From contig LR746273.1 in assembly GCA_902729315.2 (NCBI GenBank), forward strand, positions 6,406,501 through 6,470,500: 64,000 nucleotides of DNA, given 5' to 3'. Below the pieces are notes generated by a model. It was not told where the DNA came from. It was given only the letters and a program-made list of their open reading frames with translations, and searched no databases. This stretch comes from Spirodela intermedia. Lineage: Eukaryota; Streptophyta; Magnoliopsida; Alismatales; Araceae. Of the stretch, positions 13,009 through 25,827 are shown piece by piece. The position numbers and the translations under genes were made by a program. Position 1 is the stretch's first letter. The number at the start of each line of letters is the position of its first letter.

Positions 13009-13257
13009 ACTGGTCTGCCAGCTATTCTCTGGTTCCAAATGCTAATGACCACAAGAAACATGGGTCATCAGCATCCAGGAGCAAGCTCAAAGGCAACTTA
13101 TAAGCTCTGAAATTGTGGAAAACACAGGAATTCAATTTTTTAATTATTTCAGTGTTCATTCATCGCTTTAGACAAGCATTGAAGAACAGCTCCATTATGG
13201 TGTATGCATGCTAGTCAACCTTTTTTTTTTTTTTGGTCAAGATCTCTTTATATTATG

Positions 13258-13295
<38 letters not shown>

Positions 13296-13676
13296 TCATG
13301 ACGGGTTAATGTTTCAGAACATCAGCGACTAAAATAGAAATGAACGGTGATTGAGGAATTTGTGTGGCAAAAATGGACGAACGACCTTTTTCTGAAAGCA
13401 GATGACTAAATCGGTAGGGAAACCAGCCGAACTTATGTTATTCAAACCACAACAGCCAGGAGGAAGTGAAAGGCGAGGAATACGAAACATCCCAGAAAGC
13501 TATTCCCATCTCAACTCAAGAGTCACAGATTCGACCCCTCTCTTCGATACAACATGAAAACCACACAACTACTATCCAGTGGGTCCAAAATGGGCTGGCA
13601 TTCATTTCGCGAGAAATTCAAAGCCCAAGAGTTCGCCGCTTCTGTCAGGGATAGATTCACAGAGAGAGAGAGAGAG
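13009..13676. other. Intergenic region between convergent bZIP and RRA genes
   Basis: Presumed 3' UTRs of both genes. It contains a T11 run near 13221 and a (TA)n run at 13261-13290. Open frames at 13466-14012 on the plus strand are shadows of the RRA gene or chance. Confidence 0.5.
13261..13290. repeat. (TA)n microsatellite
   Basis: Fifteen TA units in the 3' intergenic region. Confidence 0.95.
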
Positions 13677-15596
13677 CTACCAGTCAGAACCATCAGGGAA
13701 CGGCTTCAGAGCATCTTTGTTCCCATTGACGTAGTACTCCACAAGGGCCTTCATTCTTGGGAGCTTGTCTGGGTGGTAGTTGACGTGAACAATAACAGGC
13801 TTTATCTTGCTGAGGTCCTCGTCCTTCCTCACGCGCTTGAACAGGACTTTGCTGTTCATGAAGAGATATATGTCCATAGTCCTCTTGGAGGCGTGGAGCC
13901 CATCGTATCCCGGGTGGGAGGGGAAGAACAGCTCCTCATTGAAAACTGCCTGGTCCCAGGACTTAAGCTCTTTTGCAAGCCTGTCAGCCACCCGATCAAG
14001 GAGCTCAATTGAAGGAATAGTGGGTCGGATGTAGAAAAAGCCAGAATTGAAGACCCATATCCTCATCGTGTGGGCGTATCTGGCCCATCCCATGGAAGGC
14101 TCATCAAAGACGTCGTTGAATCCATAGGCCGTCATGTTGCTGTGCCCATCGCTCATGGACTCCACGTCCGAGTCTCTGTAGAGATGATCAAAAGGATTCT
14201 GCAGGTAAACTATGTCAACATCTGAGAGGAGGATGCTGTAACCCAGCTGCAGGAACTCTCTCAGGATGCGAAACTTCAGCCCAGAGACGGCGTGGTTGCC
14301 GCCAGTCTTCGCAATCGAGTCGACGCCCTCGTCAGGATTTCTCCGATACACAGGAACATTGTTCGTCTTGCAGAATTCTTCGATGTTGTCATCCAATGCC
14401 ACAACCAGGTAATTTTTTATGCCCACCTTCTTGATGTTCTCGAACCACACCCCCAACATATCTTTTACGTTGGTGTTCGCCAGACAGACTATCAGCTCCT
14501 TCTTCACGGCCACTTCTTCAAGCAGCTTTGCGAGCCTTGGATTGACAGATTCATCGGGAGCGACCAGTGGGTTCGTCCGCAGGGCCTTGACGGTACCAAA
14601 GGGACCAGCTTTGTGGGTATCCCCAAGAACCATGACCTGCTTTTCTAGCTGATCTTTCCCTTGCTCGGCCTGTTTAAGTGTCGTGGAGAGTTCTCTGACT
14701 TGGGTCTTCAGCTTTGCGTTCTCCTCCAAGGCCACGGCCAGTTCAAACTTTAGCACGTCGATCTTCTCGGAGGAGTCGCAAGAAGAACTGACCTGGGAAC
14801 AGATAGAAGAGGAAGCAAGTGAAGGGTAGTCATGACATACAATTCAATGGCACCGAAAGAGGAATGAAACTGATCTTTATATACAGAAAAATTTGGAAAG
14901 TGTGATCCCTTCCTATTCCCTACTTATTATAGAAGCCTGCAGTTGACCCCTACCAGGTATCAAAAGGAACTTCCAAAGGGATAGATGAGAGAGGCTAATC
15001 AATGAGCAAGATCAACCCACATGTTTCTAATATTTTTGACGAGTACATTGTTTGGCAGAGGAATTATCATGGATTCCTCAGGCTCTGACCTTGGTGCACG
15101 GAAGAGACGACCCATGAGAATGAGGATGTATACCTTCTCTTTTATTCTTTTTCTTGTTTGGTGGCAGATCTAGACGCTACACTTCTAATTAGCCGTGATA
15201 CCACCTTTCTGTGAAGTGACAAAGAAGGAAAAGCAGAGATTTCTAAATGTGAACCAGATTTTCTGTGACCAATATGAGGGAATTAACGGTCAAACTCTGG
15301 GGAAAGATGGAGTCAAATCTCCTGATTTCGATGTAAGATAGTGGAAAAAGTAGGTTCCTCGTTTATCAATTTTGACAGAGAGATCAGATCCTCGTCTCCT
15401 TCTCGAATTCAATTAATTGGGCTTGTAAAATTCCAAGAAATGGAAAGTTCGGGCCGATGTTCTGCGCTTCAATCGAACAGTTTCAATCAACAATTATACT
15501 ATAAAAGATAGTTTATCAGAAGTTTCCACATGCAATGTCATTTCCTCTTCTTCATAAGGAGCGTAGTACCAGCAGTAGTAGTATTCGCAGTATTAA

Positions 15597-15641
<45 letters not shown>

Positions 15642-15838
15642 CCGACCTTGTTTGACTCAATGTTCCGGCGACCCTGCAGATGAGCGGGATTGCTGGGGAA
15701 GATGCCATCGGGGTAGAGGAAGGCGAACACACATCCCACCAAAACTCCGATCCCAATCGCGACCGCGATCCGTGATCCGCGTGACCAGGGAGCGGACGAG
15801 CCGCTTCCCCTCATCAAAGGCGCCCCTCTGCTGGCCAT
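13677..15838 (-). CDS. RRA-type arabinosyltransferase (GT77)
   Basis: REDUCED RESIDUAL ARABINOSE proteins are Golgi type II membrane enzymes that add arabinofuranose to hydroxyproline-rich extensins. There are two exons, 15838-15647 and 14792-13677, giving 435 residues, close to family length. Exon 1 encodes a basic N-terminus and one membrane segment (about residues 24-42, [17 protein letters not shown]). Exon 2 begins VSSSCDS, then a coiled-coil stem, then the GT77 domain. Family landmarks include [24 protein letters not shown], the DXD-containing [34 protein letters not shown] and [13 protein letters not shown]. The donor after exon 1 reads GTCGGA and is followed at once by a (CT)n run on the coding strand. 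The reading frame is intact. The paralogue (RRA1/2/3) is not assigned. Confidence 0.93.
15601..15639. repeat. (AG)n microsatellite in the RRA intron
   Basis: On the coding strand this is (CT)n starting seven bases into the intron, directly beside the 5' splice site of RRA exon 1. Confidence 0.95.
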
Positions 15839-16400
15839 CGTCGCACCTCCTCTAGATCAGTAATGGAGGAGCGACAGACCGAACAGATCAAAACCTAACC
15901 ACAAAATACAAGAAGAGGGAGACGAGTAAAAGACCCAGCCTCAGGAACCCTAGAGATCTTCCTCTCCCCCGCGATGAAATCTGACCGGAGAAGATCAAGA
16001 GCGGCGTAGGTGGGAGGTCGGCCGGAGAGAGAGAGAAGGATAGAGAAAGACAGATGGAAAACGACCCCGGGACAAGTTGAAGACAGAATTCGAAGGTGGA
16101 TGGACAGTCTAAGATCATGCCATTTATGATGCTTAATGGTCCATAGCATCAGTCGAAACGTAACAATCCCTACTCTCCGGTCATCACTCGGTGCGTATCC
16201 ATTTGTATCGACAATCCATACGTCGATGAGAGAGGCCGTCTCTATACTGGTACACAACAAATTAAATATAAATAATAAATATATACCACCTGTCTACGTC
16301 TACAATCGTCGTCTCATCTCTCCCTCTCTGCTGGATGACAGTTTATTTATTGTATCTCGCCGTCCGTGTGCGAAACGTCAACACGTGACGCACTAATTTG

Positions 16401-16443
<43 letters not shown>

Positions 16444-16795
16444 ACAGTTCACCCGCTACGGGGTTAGCTGTAGAGGGCCGCCCCACTTCATATCGGCCCA
16501 TACTCGTTGTAGTTATTTAGCCCAAGGAAGATAAGCCCACTCTGCACTTGTCGGCCCATTAACATGGCCCGCCCGTGAATCGGATGATGCTACAGGAGCC
16601 CACAAAAGATGTTTTGGTGTTTGAATTGCGGCCCACTTCTGCTCGCCTGTTCCCGACGTTGAACAAAAGGATCCAGGCAAAATACAAGCGGCCCAAACAC
16701 AGAGAGAGACGGAGAGAGAGAGAGAAAGAAAGAGAGAGAGGGAGAAGACCCATTAAACAAGCTACAGTCTTTAACAGAGGATGTGTAAGTTTGAC
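15839..16795. promoter_or_regulatory. RRA upstream region and PP2C 3' flank
   Basis: Holds the RRA 5' UTR/promoter and the PP2C 3' UTR. A G-box CACGTG lies at 16382-16387, a (CT)n run at 16403-16440, and GGCCCA/TGGGCC-type motifs at 16495-16700. No separate gene is supported. Confidence 0.45.
16403..16440. repeat. (CT)n microsatellite
   Basis: About 18 CT units between the RRA and PP2C genes. Confidence 0.95.
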
Positions 16796-17184
16796 TCACT
16801 GGTCAAATGAGGTGACGAAGGAGACGACGACGGTGATATCGTCGAGCTTACCGCCGGTGTACCAGTAGCCGGCCTCCTGGGCCGCCGTCGAGAAGGGGGT
16901 CTGACCGTTGCGGTCGAGGGCCCGCCGGCGGGCGAGGGCGGCGATCTCCTCCGCCGCCGCGTTAGGCCCCAACCCGTCTCGCACCGCCCGTGCCACCACC
17001 GCCGTCACCTCCTTCCCGAAGAGATTGTCGAAGAGCCCGTCCGTCCCCGCCACGATCGCATCCCCCGCCGCCACCGGCACAGTGAAGACCTGCCCCAGAG
17101 AGCGAGAGAGAGAGAGAGAGAGATTTGTTTCAGTCAACAAATCTAGTAGCAGCAGTACAAGTAGTATTCGCAGTAGTAACAGGG

Positions 17185-17216
<32 letters not shown>

Positions 17217-19514
17217 TTGACCAGCTGACCTGGGCAGAACTGGGGGGGTCGCTGAGGTTGCCGCTCTCGAGCTGGTAGGGGAAGTTGAAGTCGTGCTGCT
17301 GGGGCGGGGACTGGAAGACGACGGAGCCGTCTCTGACGAGCATGAACCCGCTGTCCCCGAGGTTGATGGCGTTGATGCCCTGAATCAGGAAGGCGAGTGG
17401 AGGCATCAAAAACAAGGGATCCACAGGGGGGGGGGGAGGAGACGGAAGATCATCGCTGACTTTCTCAGGAGACATCGAAGCCTGCAACTCCTTTACAGAT
17501 AAAGTCAAGGTTTATAAGAAACATAAGAAAGATTTGGGCGAACCTGGTCAGTGAGAGCGATGATACAGGCCGTTGATGAACCCCTGGCCTTGGTGCTTGA
17601 GTGAGCCCTCTCGAGAACCCTCACTGGATCGATGGACCCCTTGGGCTCTTCCTGGATTGCCGAAACAGAATGAGACATGAGCTCACGAGCGTACAGCCCT
17701 GAGTCAACGCCCAGGTCTGCCCATCCGCCGACACCATCTGCCACACCGATGGCCTGCTCGGCAACGCATATGAAATGGGCATCCTCTCCTCCGGTTTCCT
17801 CCTTAGCTGGGTGCGGCAGATAACAAGACCCCGATGATAGCCTTAGTTTTCGTTCCCCAACCACTCTCCTGTACGCAAAAATAAATCAAATCAATCTCGA
17901 GATATGGAATCGTTTCGCAGATTGCTGCCACATTCTTCAAACAAAAACCACGGCGTCAAATGAAACAGCCGGAATAATTTTTTTCTCTGTGGGGATAGAT
18001 CCTTTCACGGGTATTATTCATCATCTTTATAGCATATCGTTCAACTCAACTCCTTTCTTTAAGTAGATACTTGGAGATTCAGACCAACTATTAGGGGAAA
18101 TAAGACTCAACAAATAGTAATATTTTGGCTGAATTTATAATTTTCAGCACTGGTAAAAAAAGAAGAAGAGAGAACTGAATCCAAAAACAGAAGAAATTCA
18201 TGTCCTCAAAAGCCACGTAAAAACCATTGCTTGTATTGTGCCCCAAAAGAGAAGATAATTCTTTCAATAATATTGTCTATAGTTTCGTCAGATTTAATTG
18301 AATATTAAAAGAGGTTATGGAAGCGGGGCTTGCTTTTTCTCATAGATACTAGGCTCCAGAATCACAGAATGGAAACTTTCATCTCTGCTAAACACGATAC
18401 ACATTAACGCAATAAACAATTTTGAAACGTCCTAGTTTTTGAAAATCCTGTCGGAGAAGCTTAGGGTTAATGTGCCGTTATTTGGAAAAATGTCTTGGAA
18501 ACAGGATATTGCAGTTCGTCCTGTTAAAATTCTCTTCTTCGTATGAGTTATTACAGCAGAATATCTGATATCACGAATAAACACATAAAATCGGATCGGG
18601 GTACCGCAATTATAATCTGGATTAGTCATATTTTTTGAATACGAAGAAAGAAATTTTCATTTCACCGCATTAAATTTTAAATTTTCAATCGCATATGTGG
18701 GAGTTAAAAATGCAAAACTCCTAAATCTTAAGATAGACTACGCGTTTCTCAGAACAGACAAATTATACGCACAGACACATATATCTGTTTGGCAGCTGAT
18801 GGCCTAAAGGAAATTGTGAACATTGGGAACCAATTTTGCCAATGCTTCGCATTGAAGCAGCTTTATTAGGCAACCTACACGTTGCATTGCTCCACATTAA
18901 AAATAATAATATAGATTAATATAATTATAAGACTTTGTCAGACATAAATCTTCATGCACTGCTGAAATGAATGATCGAGATTCTCAAAATTTTACCAATG
19001 TGCAAGAAAACCAAAAATAGTACAATAAATTGCCATGCATGCTTTTCATTGAAAATAACTAAGAGCATAACACGAATAAATGTTAAAAATCAAAGAAAAC
19101 ATACTGATCAGGTGATACCGCAGGATTATCAAGTTGATCTTGCTTTGCAGATCCATCAAAGGTCACATCTGAGGCAGCACGGGTAGAGTACGACGAAGCA
19201 GGAGATGCATCGAAACGCTTGGCTCCGGCCTCCAGTAAAGGACTACTGCTCCAACTTTTGCCTTGTATATTTGACCAAAAGCATCTATAACTCATATTTT
19301 TGCCACGAGGCTCTCGACTTTTGAGGTTCTTCACACCTCTGTAGCAGCCTATCTGTCTACCAGGGTCGGCACTTCTGTAGCAATCAATCTGTCTACTACG
19401 ATCAGGAACATCTACCCAAGTCATGAATTTCATCATCCGCCTATTTCTACTCAGGCTGTCCAAGTTTCGAACAGAGAGCTCGACCCTGCCCAATAGAGAA
19501 CCACACGCCGCCAT
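16796..19514 (-). CDS. PP2C protein phosphatase, PP2C55/PP2C80 type
   Basis: A metal-dependent serine/threonine phosphatase of the plant subgroup similar to Arabidopsis PP2C 55 and 80. Four exons fit in phase: 19514-19105, 17868-17544, 17379-17230 and 17089-16796, about 392 residues. Exon 1 is a weakly conserved N-terminal extension, possibly an organelle targeting region, with an imperfect internal repeat (SRQIDCYRSADPGRQIGCYR). The catalytic part shows the metal-binding landmarks: GSCYLPHP, GGEDAHF, GVADGVGGWAD, INLGDSGFMLVRDG, VAGTDGLFDNLF and, near the C-terminus, GGKLDDITVVVSFV. The intron between exons 1 and 2 is long (17869-19104). Introns 2 and 3 are short, and intron 3 is rich in (CT)n on the coding strand. 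Subcellular location is inference only. Confidence 0.9.
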
Positions 19515-20560
19515 TTATCTCCTTTTGTCTCGGACAATAGGGATACAGCTCCGTCAGCTCCTAAAACCAGTATCTCATCACCATGGAAGTGCAGGAAATA
19601 TCTGACTGATCAACCCTAGAAACTCCCGACGTCCAGAAGCAAACGCTTTCCGGCGGCCAGACACCGGCTGTCCTCTCTCACAATCCACTCACCACAACCC
19701 TACTCAGGAAATGCAGAATCACCACCTCCCAGAATTATGGAAGTCGAGGATAAAGATAAGCAGGATATGCGAGGCAAGGAACTCTCCCAGATTCTTTGAA
19801 TACAACAATATTCAGCCAATTTCGACGAAAAGAGAGGTAGATGGCATCTTCCCACTATCGCACAGCAAGCATCCTGCAGCACAGAAAGTTGCTGAAAATC
19901 ACTTCAATCGTGATAGGTCAATGACCTAACGTCGGTAGTCGATTTCAACTGCAAATCCAAACCAGAAGAGAATCAACTAATACCGTCCGGGAGGTTCCGA
20001 ATTTGGTTCTCTACACAAAATCCAAAACCCAACAAACAGATACGGGCGGAATCAAGAAACCACGGCAAAAAAACCTAACCTACTATCCTCGCATAGCAGA
20101 GAGAAAACCTAACCTACAATCCTTCCATTGTAGAAGCACGAAGACATTGGAATTGCTTTGCGGGAGAAGAAAGCAAACCCTTGACCGGGATAGGCATATG
20201 AACGGAAGACGCGCGACGCTACTCAGAATTCAAATGCGAGGAGGGGCCTGAGCGCGGGGAACATATCCGAGATTTCTCCACCTCACGGCGCAAGGAAACG
20301 CCAGCCGGAATCTATCAGGAGATCTTACCTCCACAAGCCGTGAGTCGAGCGAAGACCTCCCATTCATCGGGGGCCTCGTCTCACCAGAAGAAGCAGCGGC
20401 CGTCCGGCGGGCGACGTTGAGCTGTGGATATGGTTCTGGTGGAGAGCAGGAACAGACCACCTCCCTTGTCACGTGCCTCGTTCAAAATTTTGCAGTAGTA
20501 GGCACGTGCGGATCACGACAGAGCGACGAACCTCGAGGATTCCTTAAAAGTCATAAAAAA
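19515..20560 (-). promoter_or_regulatory. PP2C 5' UTR with probable leader intron, and two G-boxes
   Basis: A good donor (GAG|GTAAGA, exon end 20329) and an acceptor (TTTTAG, exon start 19560) suggest a non-coding leader exon and an intron of about 770 bp ahead of the start codon. Two CACGTG G-boxes lie upstream at 20470-20475 and 20503-20508, 33 bp apart, in a suitable place for the promoter. This is inferred from sequence; no transcript evidence is available. Confidence 0.5.
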
Positions 20561-20770
20561 TAGAAAGAAATATGCAATTTAAACTATTTACAAAAATTCG
20601 ACAAATTTTTATTACTTCAAAAATAATTAACAGCATAAAAAATATATCCGTTTATATTACTATTTTTAAAATTTTTAAACACTACATTTCCGCTTTTCTT
20701 CTGGGCCTGGGACTCACAGAAAAAAGCCCATAAAGAATATTAAATTCCCAAAAATTATCTGACCCTCCGT

Positions 20771-20847
<77 letters not shown>

Positions 20848-21213
20848 AGGTTTGTGGCGAAAGTTGGCAGCCCAGCCCAGTAAAGCTCAAGCACACGAAG
20901 AAGAAGAAGCAGAAGAAGGGCCCAGGCTCATTAATCATCAGGGCCAGACCGAGCCTAAAAAGCCTAATGGGCCCCACAAATTTGGGGTGGCACGCTCTAC
21001 GATCCGCCGCCCCAGACTATCCGGGCAGGCTAGGGTAGGGGACAACGGAAAGCGGAATTAAGACCGGGTTCCTCGGTGGGGCCCCACTCAGTCCGGTGGG
21101 ACATAGAACAACAGGACAAAGAAAATATTCAAATAATGAAATTAAAGCGGTGATATATATAGGCTACAGTAATCTAGAGAGAGAAAGCTAGAGAGAGAGA
21201 GAGAGAGAAAAGT
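20561..21213. other. Intergenic region with a compound microsatellite
   Basis: AT-rich near 20560-20700, then the compound (CT)n(AC)n repeat, then several GGGCC/GGCCC motifs at 20920-21090. No gene is seen. Confidence 0.5.
20774..20845. repeat. Compound (CT)n-(AC)n microsatellite
   Basis: About 21 CT units run directly into about 15 AC units. Confidence 0.95.
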
Positions 21214-23237
21214 CTACAGAAATGGAGAGCTGCCAGAAGCCCGACGATGATGATGATGATCAGTGCCCTCCCATGCTTTCGCAGGAGTGGTGGCAAGCCC
21301 GAAGGAGGTGATCAGAGCAGAGAGGCCACCGCCGGGGGGGCCGCCGCCCAGGCCCAAGAGATCCAGCGTAGCAGGCTTTGTCGCGAAGAAAGACGGCGGC
21401 GGCATCAACAGGTTGGGCAGAGCGGCAGAGCCAGCGCCGGCAGCAGCGGCGGGGGAGTCCTGCTCGTGGAGACCAAAGCTTCTGAGGAGGGAGGCCCCGG
21501 AGGCGGTGGGGCCCATCTGGGCGGCCTTCTGGAGGAGCGCCGTCGCGGATAGGTGGGGCGACGGCGGGGAGGCGGCGAAGGGGCGGCGGTCGAGGGAGGA
21601 GGAGAAGAAGGTGGAGGTGCCGCGGGAGAGGGAGAGGGAGATGGGCTCCAGGGGAGTGAAGTCCGGTAGCGTGGGGCTCCGGGAGACTGAAGCTGCTGCA
21701 GAGGAGAACAAGCTGGCAAATATGCTCGTGGCAGCGCTGCCGCCGGCGGCGGCGGTGTTGCTGCCGCTGTTGTCGCCGACTTGGTGCTGCGCCGGTGGGG
21801 GCGGAGCCTGGTGCAGGACTGTGGCGGCGGGCTCCGGCTCCGGCTCCGGCTCCTCCACCTCTGAAAGAAAGGAAAATGTTACGATCGTGAGAGGAAAGAA
21901 TTAGGGCTTTTTATAGTCTTTTAGATTTGTGTAAAAGGTAGAGAAAAAGAGGATAGTGATGACTAGAGCGTCAGTTTTTCTCCATTCTCGACAAAGTTTT
22001 CCGCAGCTGATACGCGTCGAGATGGCGATCTAAATCTCCTCAGAACAAGAACCAATGGGTCCTGAGTCTGAGTACGAAACCCTAAAATGTGGGTAGTTTC
22101 TGCAAGATCATGAGAAGGAAGAGAAGAAAACCCAAAGTCTTCCTTCCCTCCCCTCTCTGTAGTTTAAAACTGGACTCCGGATGGAAGAACAGATCAGACA
22201 AAGAAGCGTAGATTCAGGAAGCTTCGCTCCGGAAGAGAAGAAGAGACGAGATTTTGTCGTCGGAAGAAGACACAGATTTTCCACCGTGGGAAGAATACGG
22301 ACCTTGTTTTGGCCGCTCTGCCGCCGTCGGCATCTGCGGAGGCGGCGCGGGGTTGACCACTGCCGAAGAGGGGGAGGACGATGATGACGCCACAGCCGCT
22401 GTGCCCCCCTCCTCGTCTCCCACTACAGTGGACGCCGCCACGGCGTCCTCCGTGGCAGTGGTCAGCCCCTTGGCGTTCTCCTCCGCCAGCGCCTCGCAAA
22501 AGGCCCTGTGGGTCATAAAGCTGTCCTTCCTGCGAATTCATGGCCAACGTTTAAACGGAATTCAAAACCCTAAATTGCGCACATCGCGCGGGGAGGAGGC
22601 GGGGAGGTACCTGGAGAAGAGGGTGCCACAGTCGCAGCGGTACTCTCGAGTGCCACAAGTCTTCGCGTGAGCCTTCCAATCCGACTGAACGGCGTATTTT
22701 TTCGAGCACTTCTCGCACTCGAACTTCTTCTCGCCATGCTTCCGGCAGAAGTGCTTCTTGATGCCGGTGAGGTCACCAAGAGCTCGAGAAGGGTCGTGGT
22801 GGACGCAAGAGGGTTCGGGACAGACATAAACACGTTTCCGCACCTCCTTCCCTGACCGCTGACGCAGTTTCCAGGGAAGGTTGTGGCCTCGCAGGTGGAG
22901 TTGCAGGTTCTGGTCCCTCTGAAACCCCTTGTTGCAGATTTCGCACACGAATCTGTTCGTCGTCATCAGAGTCTTCGGCGACAGAGCAATGACCTCGGCG
23001 TTCGGATCTGATAATTGGAACAAAAATCGATCAGACACCAGATAGCGCCGAAGAATAACAGTATCATCCAAGCGACGACATGGCTGTATCCTATATTCAC
23101 TGTTATGTTCTTCCCAACCAATAATTACCTGGCATCCCCGGAAGATTGCGCCTCTTCTTCGCAGTAGTCGGCAGCGGATCCACCCGCTGGTCGCCGGCGG
23201 AGACACTGGTCTCGTCAGAAGCAGAGTTCGACGCCAT
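21214..23237 (-). CDS. INDETERMINATE DOMAIN (IDD) C2H2 zinc-finger transcription factor
   Basis: IDD proteins are plant nuclear regulators that often partner DELLA/SCARECROW GRAS proteins. Four phase-consistent exons: 23237-23129, 23007-22611, 22529-22303 and 21860-21214, 459 residues. Exon 1 ends in the nuclear localisation motif [10 protein letters not shown]. Exon 2 holds the four-finger ID domain: [19 protein letters not shown], then [48 protein letters not shown] and [11 protein letters not shown]. Exon 3 continues [16 protein letters not shown]. The C-terminal exon is low-complexity but keeps the family motif [13 protein letters not shown] and a [10 protein letters not shown] segment corresponding to the usual TRDFLGL. 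The donor of exon 3 (GTCCGT) is the weakest site. The first finger reads LHLRGHN where LHRRGHN is usual. Paralogue not assigned. Confidence 0.93.
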
Positions 23238-23687
23238 CACAGATTCTAATCAACGAGCTATGCCACAAGCTACAATTATCCCACGAATCAAATCCAGGCG
23301 CCAACTGGAACACAGGCTACAAAAACTCGACCGCCAGCGCGACAAAAAGAAGTCCGGAGATCAAATCCACAACCAAAGTTACCAAAATCCCGGCGTCTGA
23401 ACAATCACCGAGCGGCTCTCCAGCTTCTCCCCCACGCTAACCTCGATCGATTCTCCCCGCCGATCGACCTCAAATGCGCCGCCAGGCAATCATTCACGAC
23501 GGAGCTGTAGATAATCGGCCACAGACAGTCTCCCACCTTGCAGACGCCATCATCGAGAACGGGGGGGCGGATGGAGACGACGAGCACCTCTGGAGATCGC
23601 ACTCGCCTGCCTTTGGAAGCGGAAAGGGGGAACGACAAAGACTTAATGGAGAGATAGAGATAGAGATAGATAGAGATAGAGATAGAT

Positions 23688-23718
<31 letters not shown>

Positions 23719-24643
23719 GAGTGAGGACTTCAAAAGTGGGCGGGCCAAAGGTAATTAAAGTAGGGCCAGGTGGGCTGGACCTGGGGGTCGGCTTTAACCC
23801 CGGTTGGGGATGGGGTCTATTCTCTGAGCATCCACGTGTCCATCGTGTGGGTGAGCAGACCCTCCTTTGTCGTCTAGCTCCCGGACTCGTAACCACTTAT
23901 CCTATCCGTGGCGTGCACTGTACAGTAGTCCACCTTCCTGTTTGAGATACCCTTGCGCAACACCTTTAGTCGCTGGAACATCGTCGAAGAAGAGTACGTG
24001 ACCCGATGGAGTTTTTGTCGTTGGGGAGTATTTGGCACAACCCTTATCCTGTTCCGTGAGGAACCGGATTAATATACCGTCTATCGCGGACAGCAGGACA
24101 TCGCACGGTCAAGAGGATCTACGAACAGCGACAGATGGATCTAGCGTACGGTCCTCCCCTGTGACGTATTGGAGCAATCTTTTCGAAACATTACGTAAAA
24201 TACCCCTATTCGAGAACCAAATAAATGGACTACAAAGGGCTCTTACGACATTTCACTGAAATTCACGGACTGACGCCAGGCCGATGACCGTGTAGAGTCC
24301 GGGCCCGATAATCAGTGGGAAGTTGAAATTTTTCTGTAGTATGTTTGGGTAGGCGTCGTCGGAAATCGGATTCCACTGAAGGTAATTCCAAAAATACCCA
24401 TGTACAAGGGGTCAACGATCCCGTCAACGCCTTTTCAAAACACAACCAATAATTAATAGCTAACTGGAAGTCGAGAGGGCAAGAAAAAATAAAAATCAGA
24501 GCTGTCATGCAAATCGCGTCTTACACACGAAGCGCGCCTCCGCGGCCGCCACGGATGAGGAAGACGAGAGCAATCCCTCCGGACAGACCTGCGGGGGGCT
24601 ACGACGTGTGGGCACGAAGAACAGAAGAAGGCAGATGAAAGAT

Positions 24644-24674
<31 letters not shown>

Positions 24675-24681
24675 GAGTACT
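23238..24681. other. Intergenic region: IDD promoter and GH123 3' flank
   Basis: No protein gene is supported. A GA/GATA-rich repeat lies at about 23647-23718, a G-box CACGTG at 23833-23838, and a (GA)n tract at about 24652-24674 in the presumed 3' UTR of the downstream GH123-type gene. Confidence 0.5.
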
Positions 24682-25779
24682 TCAGGATCTACAGCATCGG
24701 TAGATCTCAGCCCTCATGGAGTCGATGGGCGAGTGGTCGAGGGTGTAACGTTCGGGGCCGAGATAGACACCCGTCTTCTCGAGCAGCGCCAGGCCTTCCT
24801 CCCGTCCGTACTTCTCAGAGTACAGTCTCAGGTACTCGATATCCTAAGAAGAAGAAGTTCAAACTGAGCCGTCCGATCCGATCGAACTCGGAAGGGGAGA
24901 AGGAAGAGAGAGAGAGAGAGAGAGAGAGAGAAAACCTGTAAGCCGCTGAGGATGCGCTCTAAGCGGAGAGAAGCGACCGGCTGGCTCGACGAGAAGGCTT
25001 CGCCGGGGTAGAACAAGACGCCGTCGCCCGGCGGGAGGCCGCGGCGGAATCTTATCTGCACGCAGTACGGCGCCGTCATAATCTGAAGCTCTAGACCCTT
25101 CTAGAAGCATACATAAGAAGCTTCCAATACCTCGGCGCTGGGGACCGTCGCCTTGTCGTAGCAGTTGGCGCCCCAGTAGAGAAATCCGGTGCCGCCTTCC
25201 TTCCACACTCTCCACATGACGGCGCGGTGCTGGGTCCCACGCATCCCCAGATGCCAGTTTGGATGTGGGTCGGTGGGCCCCATGCACACGTAAGTCCACC
25301 ATTCCTGAACCAAGCATAATTCTGGTCAACGCAGATCAGATTCTGAACGGGGAAGTCCACGCCTTTCTGGGCACCACTGGGCTGGTTGAGGCAGGCGCCC
25401 TGGACAGAAGGGCAAAGGCAGAAGAAGATGCTATACCTCGCCATCTTCAGGCTGCAGCTCGGAGAGTATGTCCTTGACCAGATCCTCTCGATTGCCCAAG
25501 ACCCACTCGCTGCAAATGCATGAGAGGAAAGCGTTGGATCCTGGAAGGCTGAGGTTCATCTGATATGATTCCCTTCTCATGAAGACACACAGATTGCCAC
25601 TCGGATTCATCCCGGAAGTTCATAGATTCCTGTCTAGAAATCAGGCAACACGGGAAAAAAAAAGAAAAAAAAAACAAATCGAGAGCAAGTCCACTCAGTC
25701 AAGGCGGATCAAAACCATGGTTTCCTTCATTCTCATTGTGGAATTTGAATCTGCCCCTCTCTCTCTCTCTCTCTCTCTC

Positions 25780-25827
<48 letters not shown>

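Noticed and set aside
21247-21904. Long plus-strand open frames opposite the last IDD exon
   Set aside because: They are shadows of GC-rich Ala/Ser/Pro coding sequence on the minus strand. IDD motifs are found only on the minus strand.
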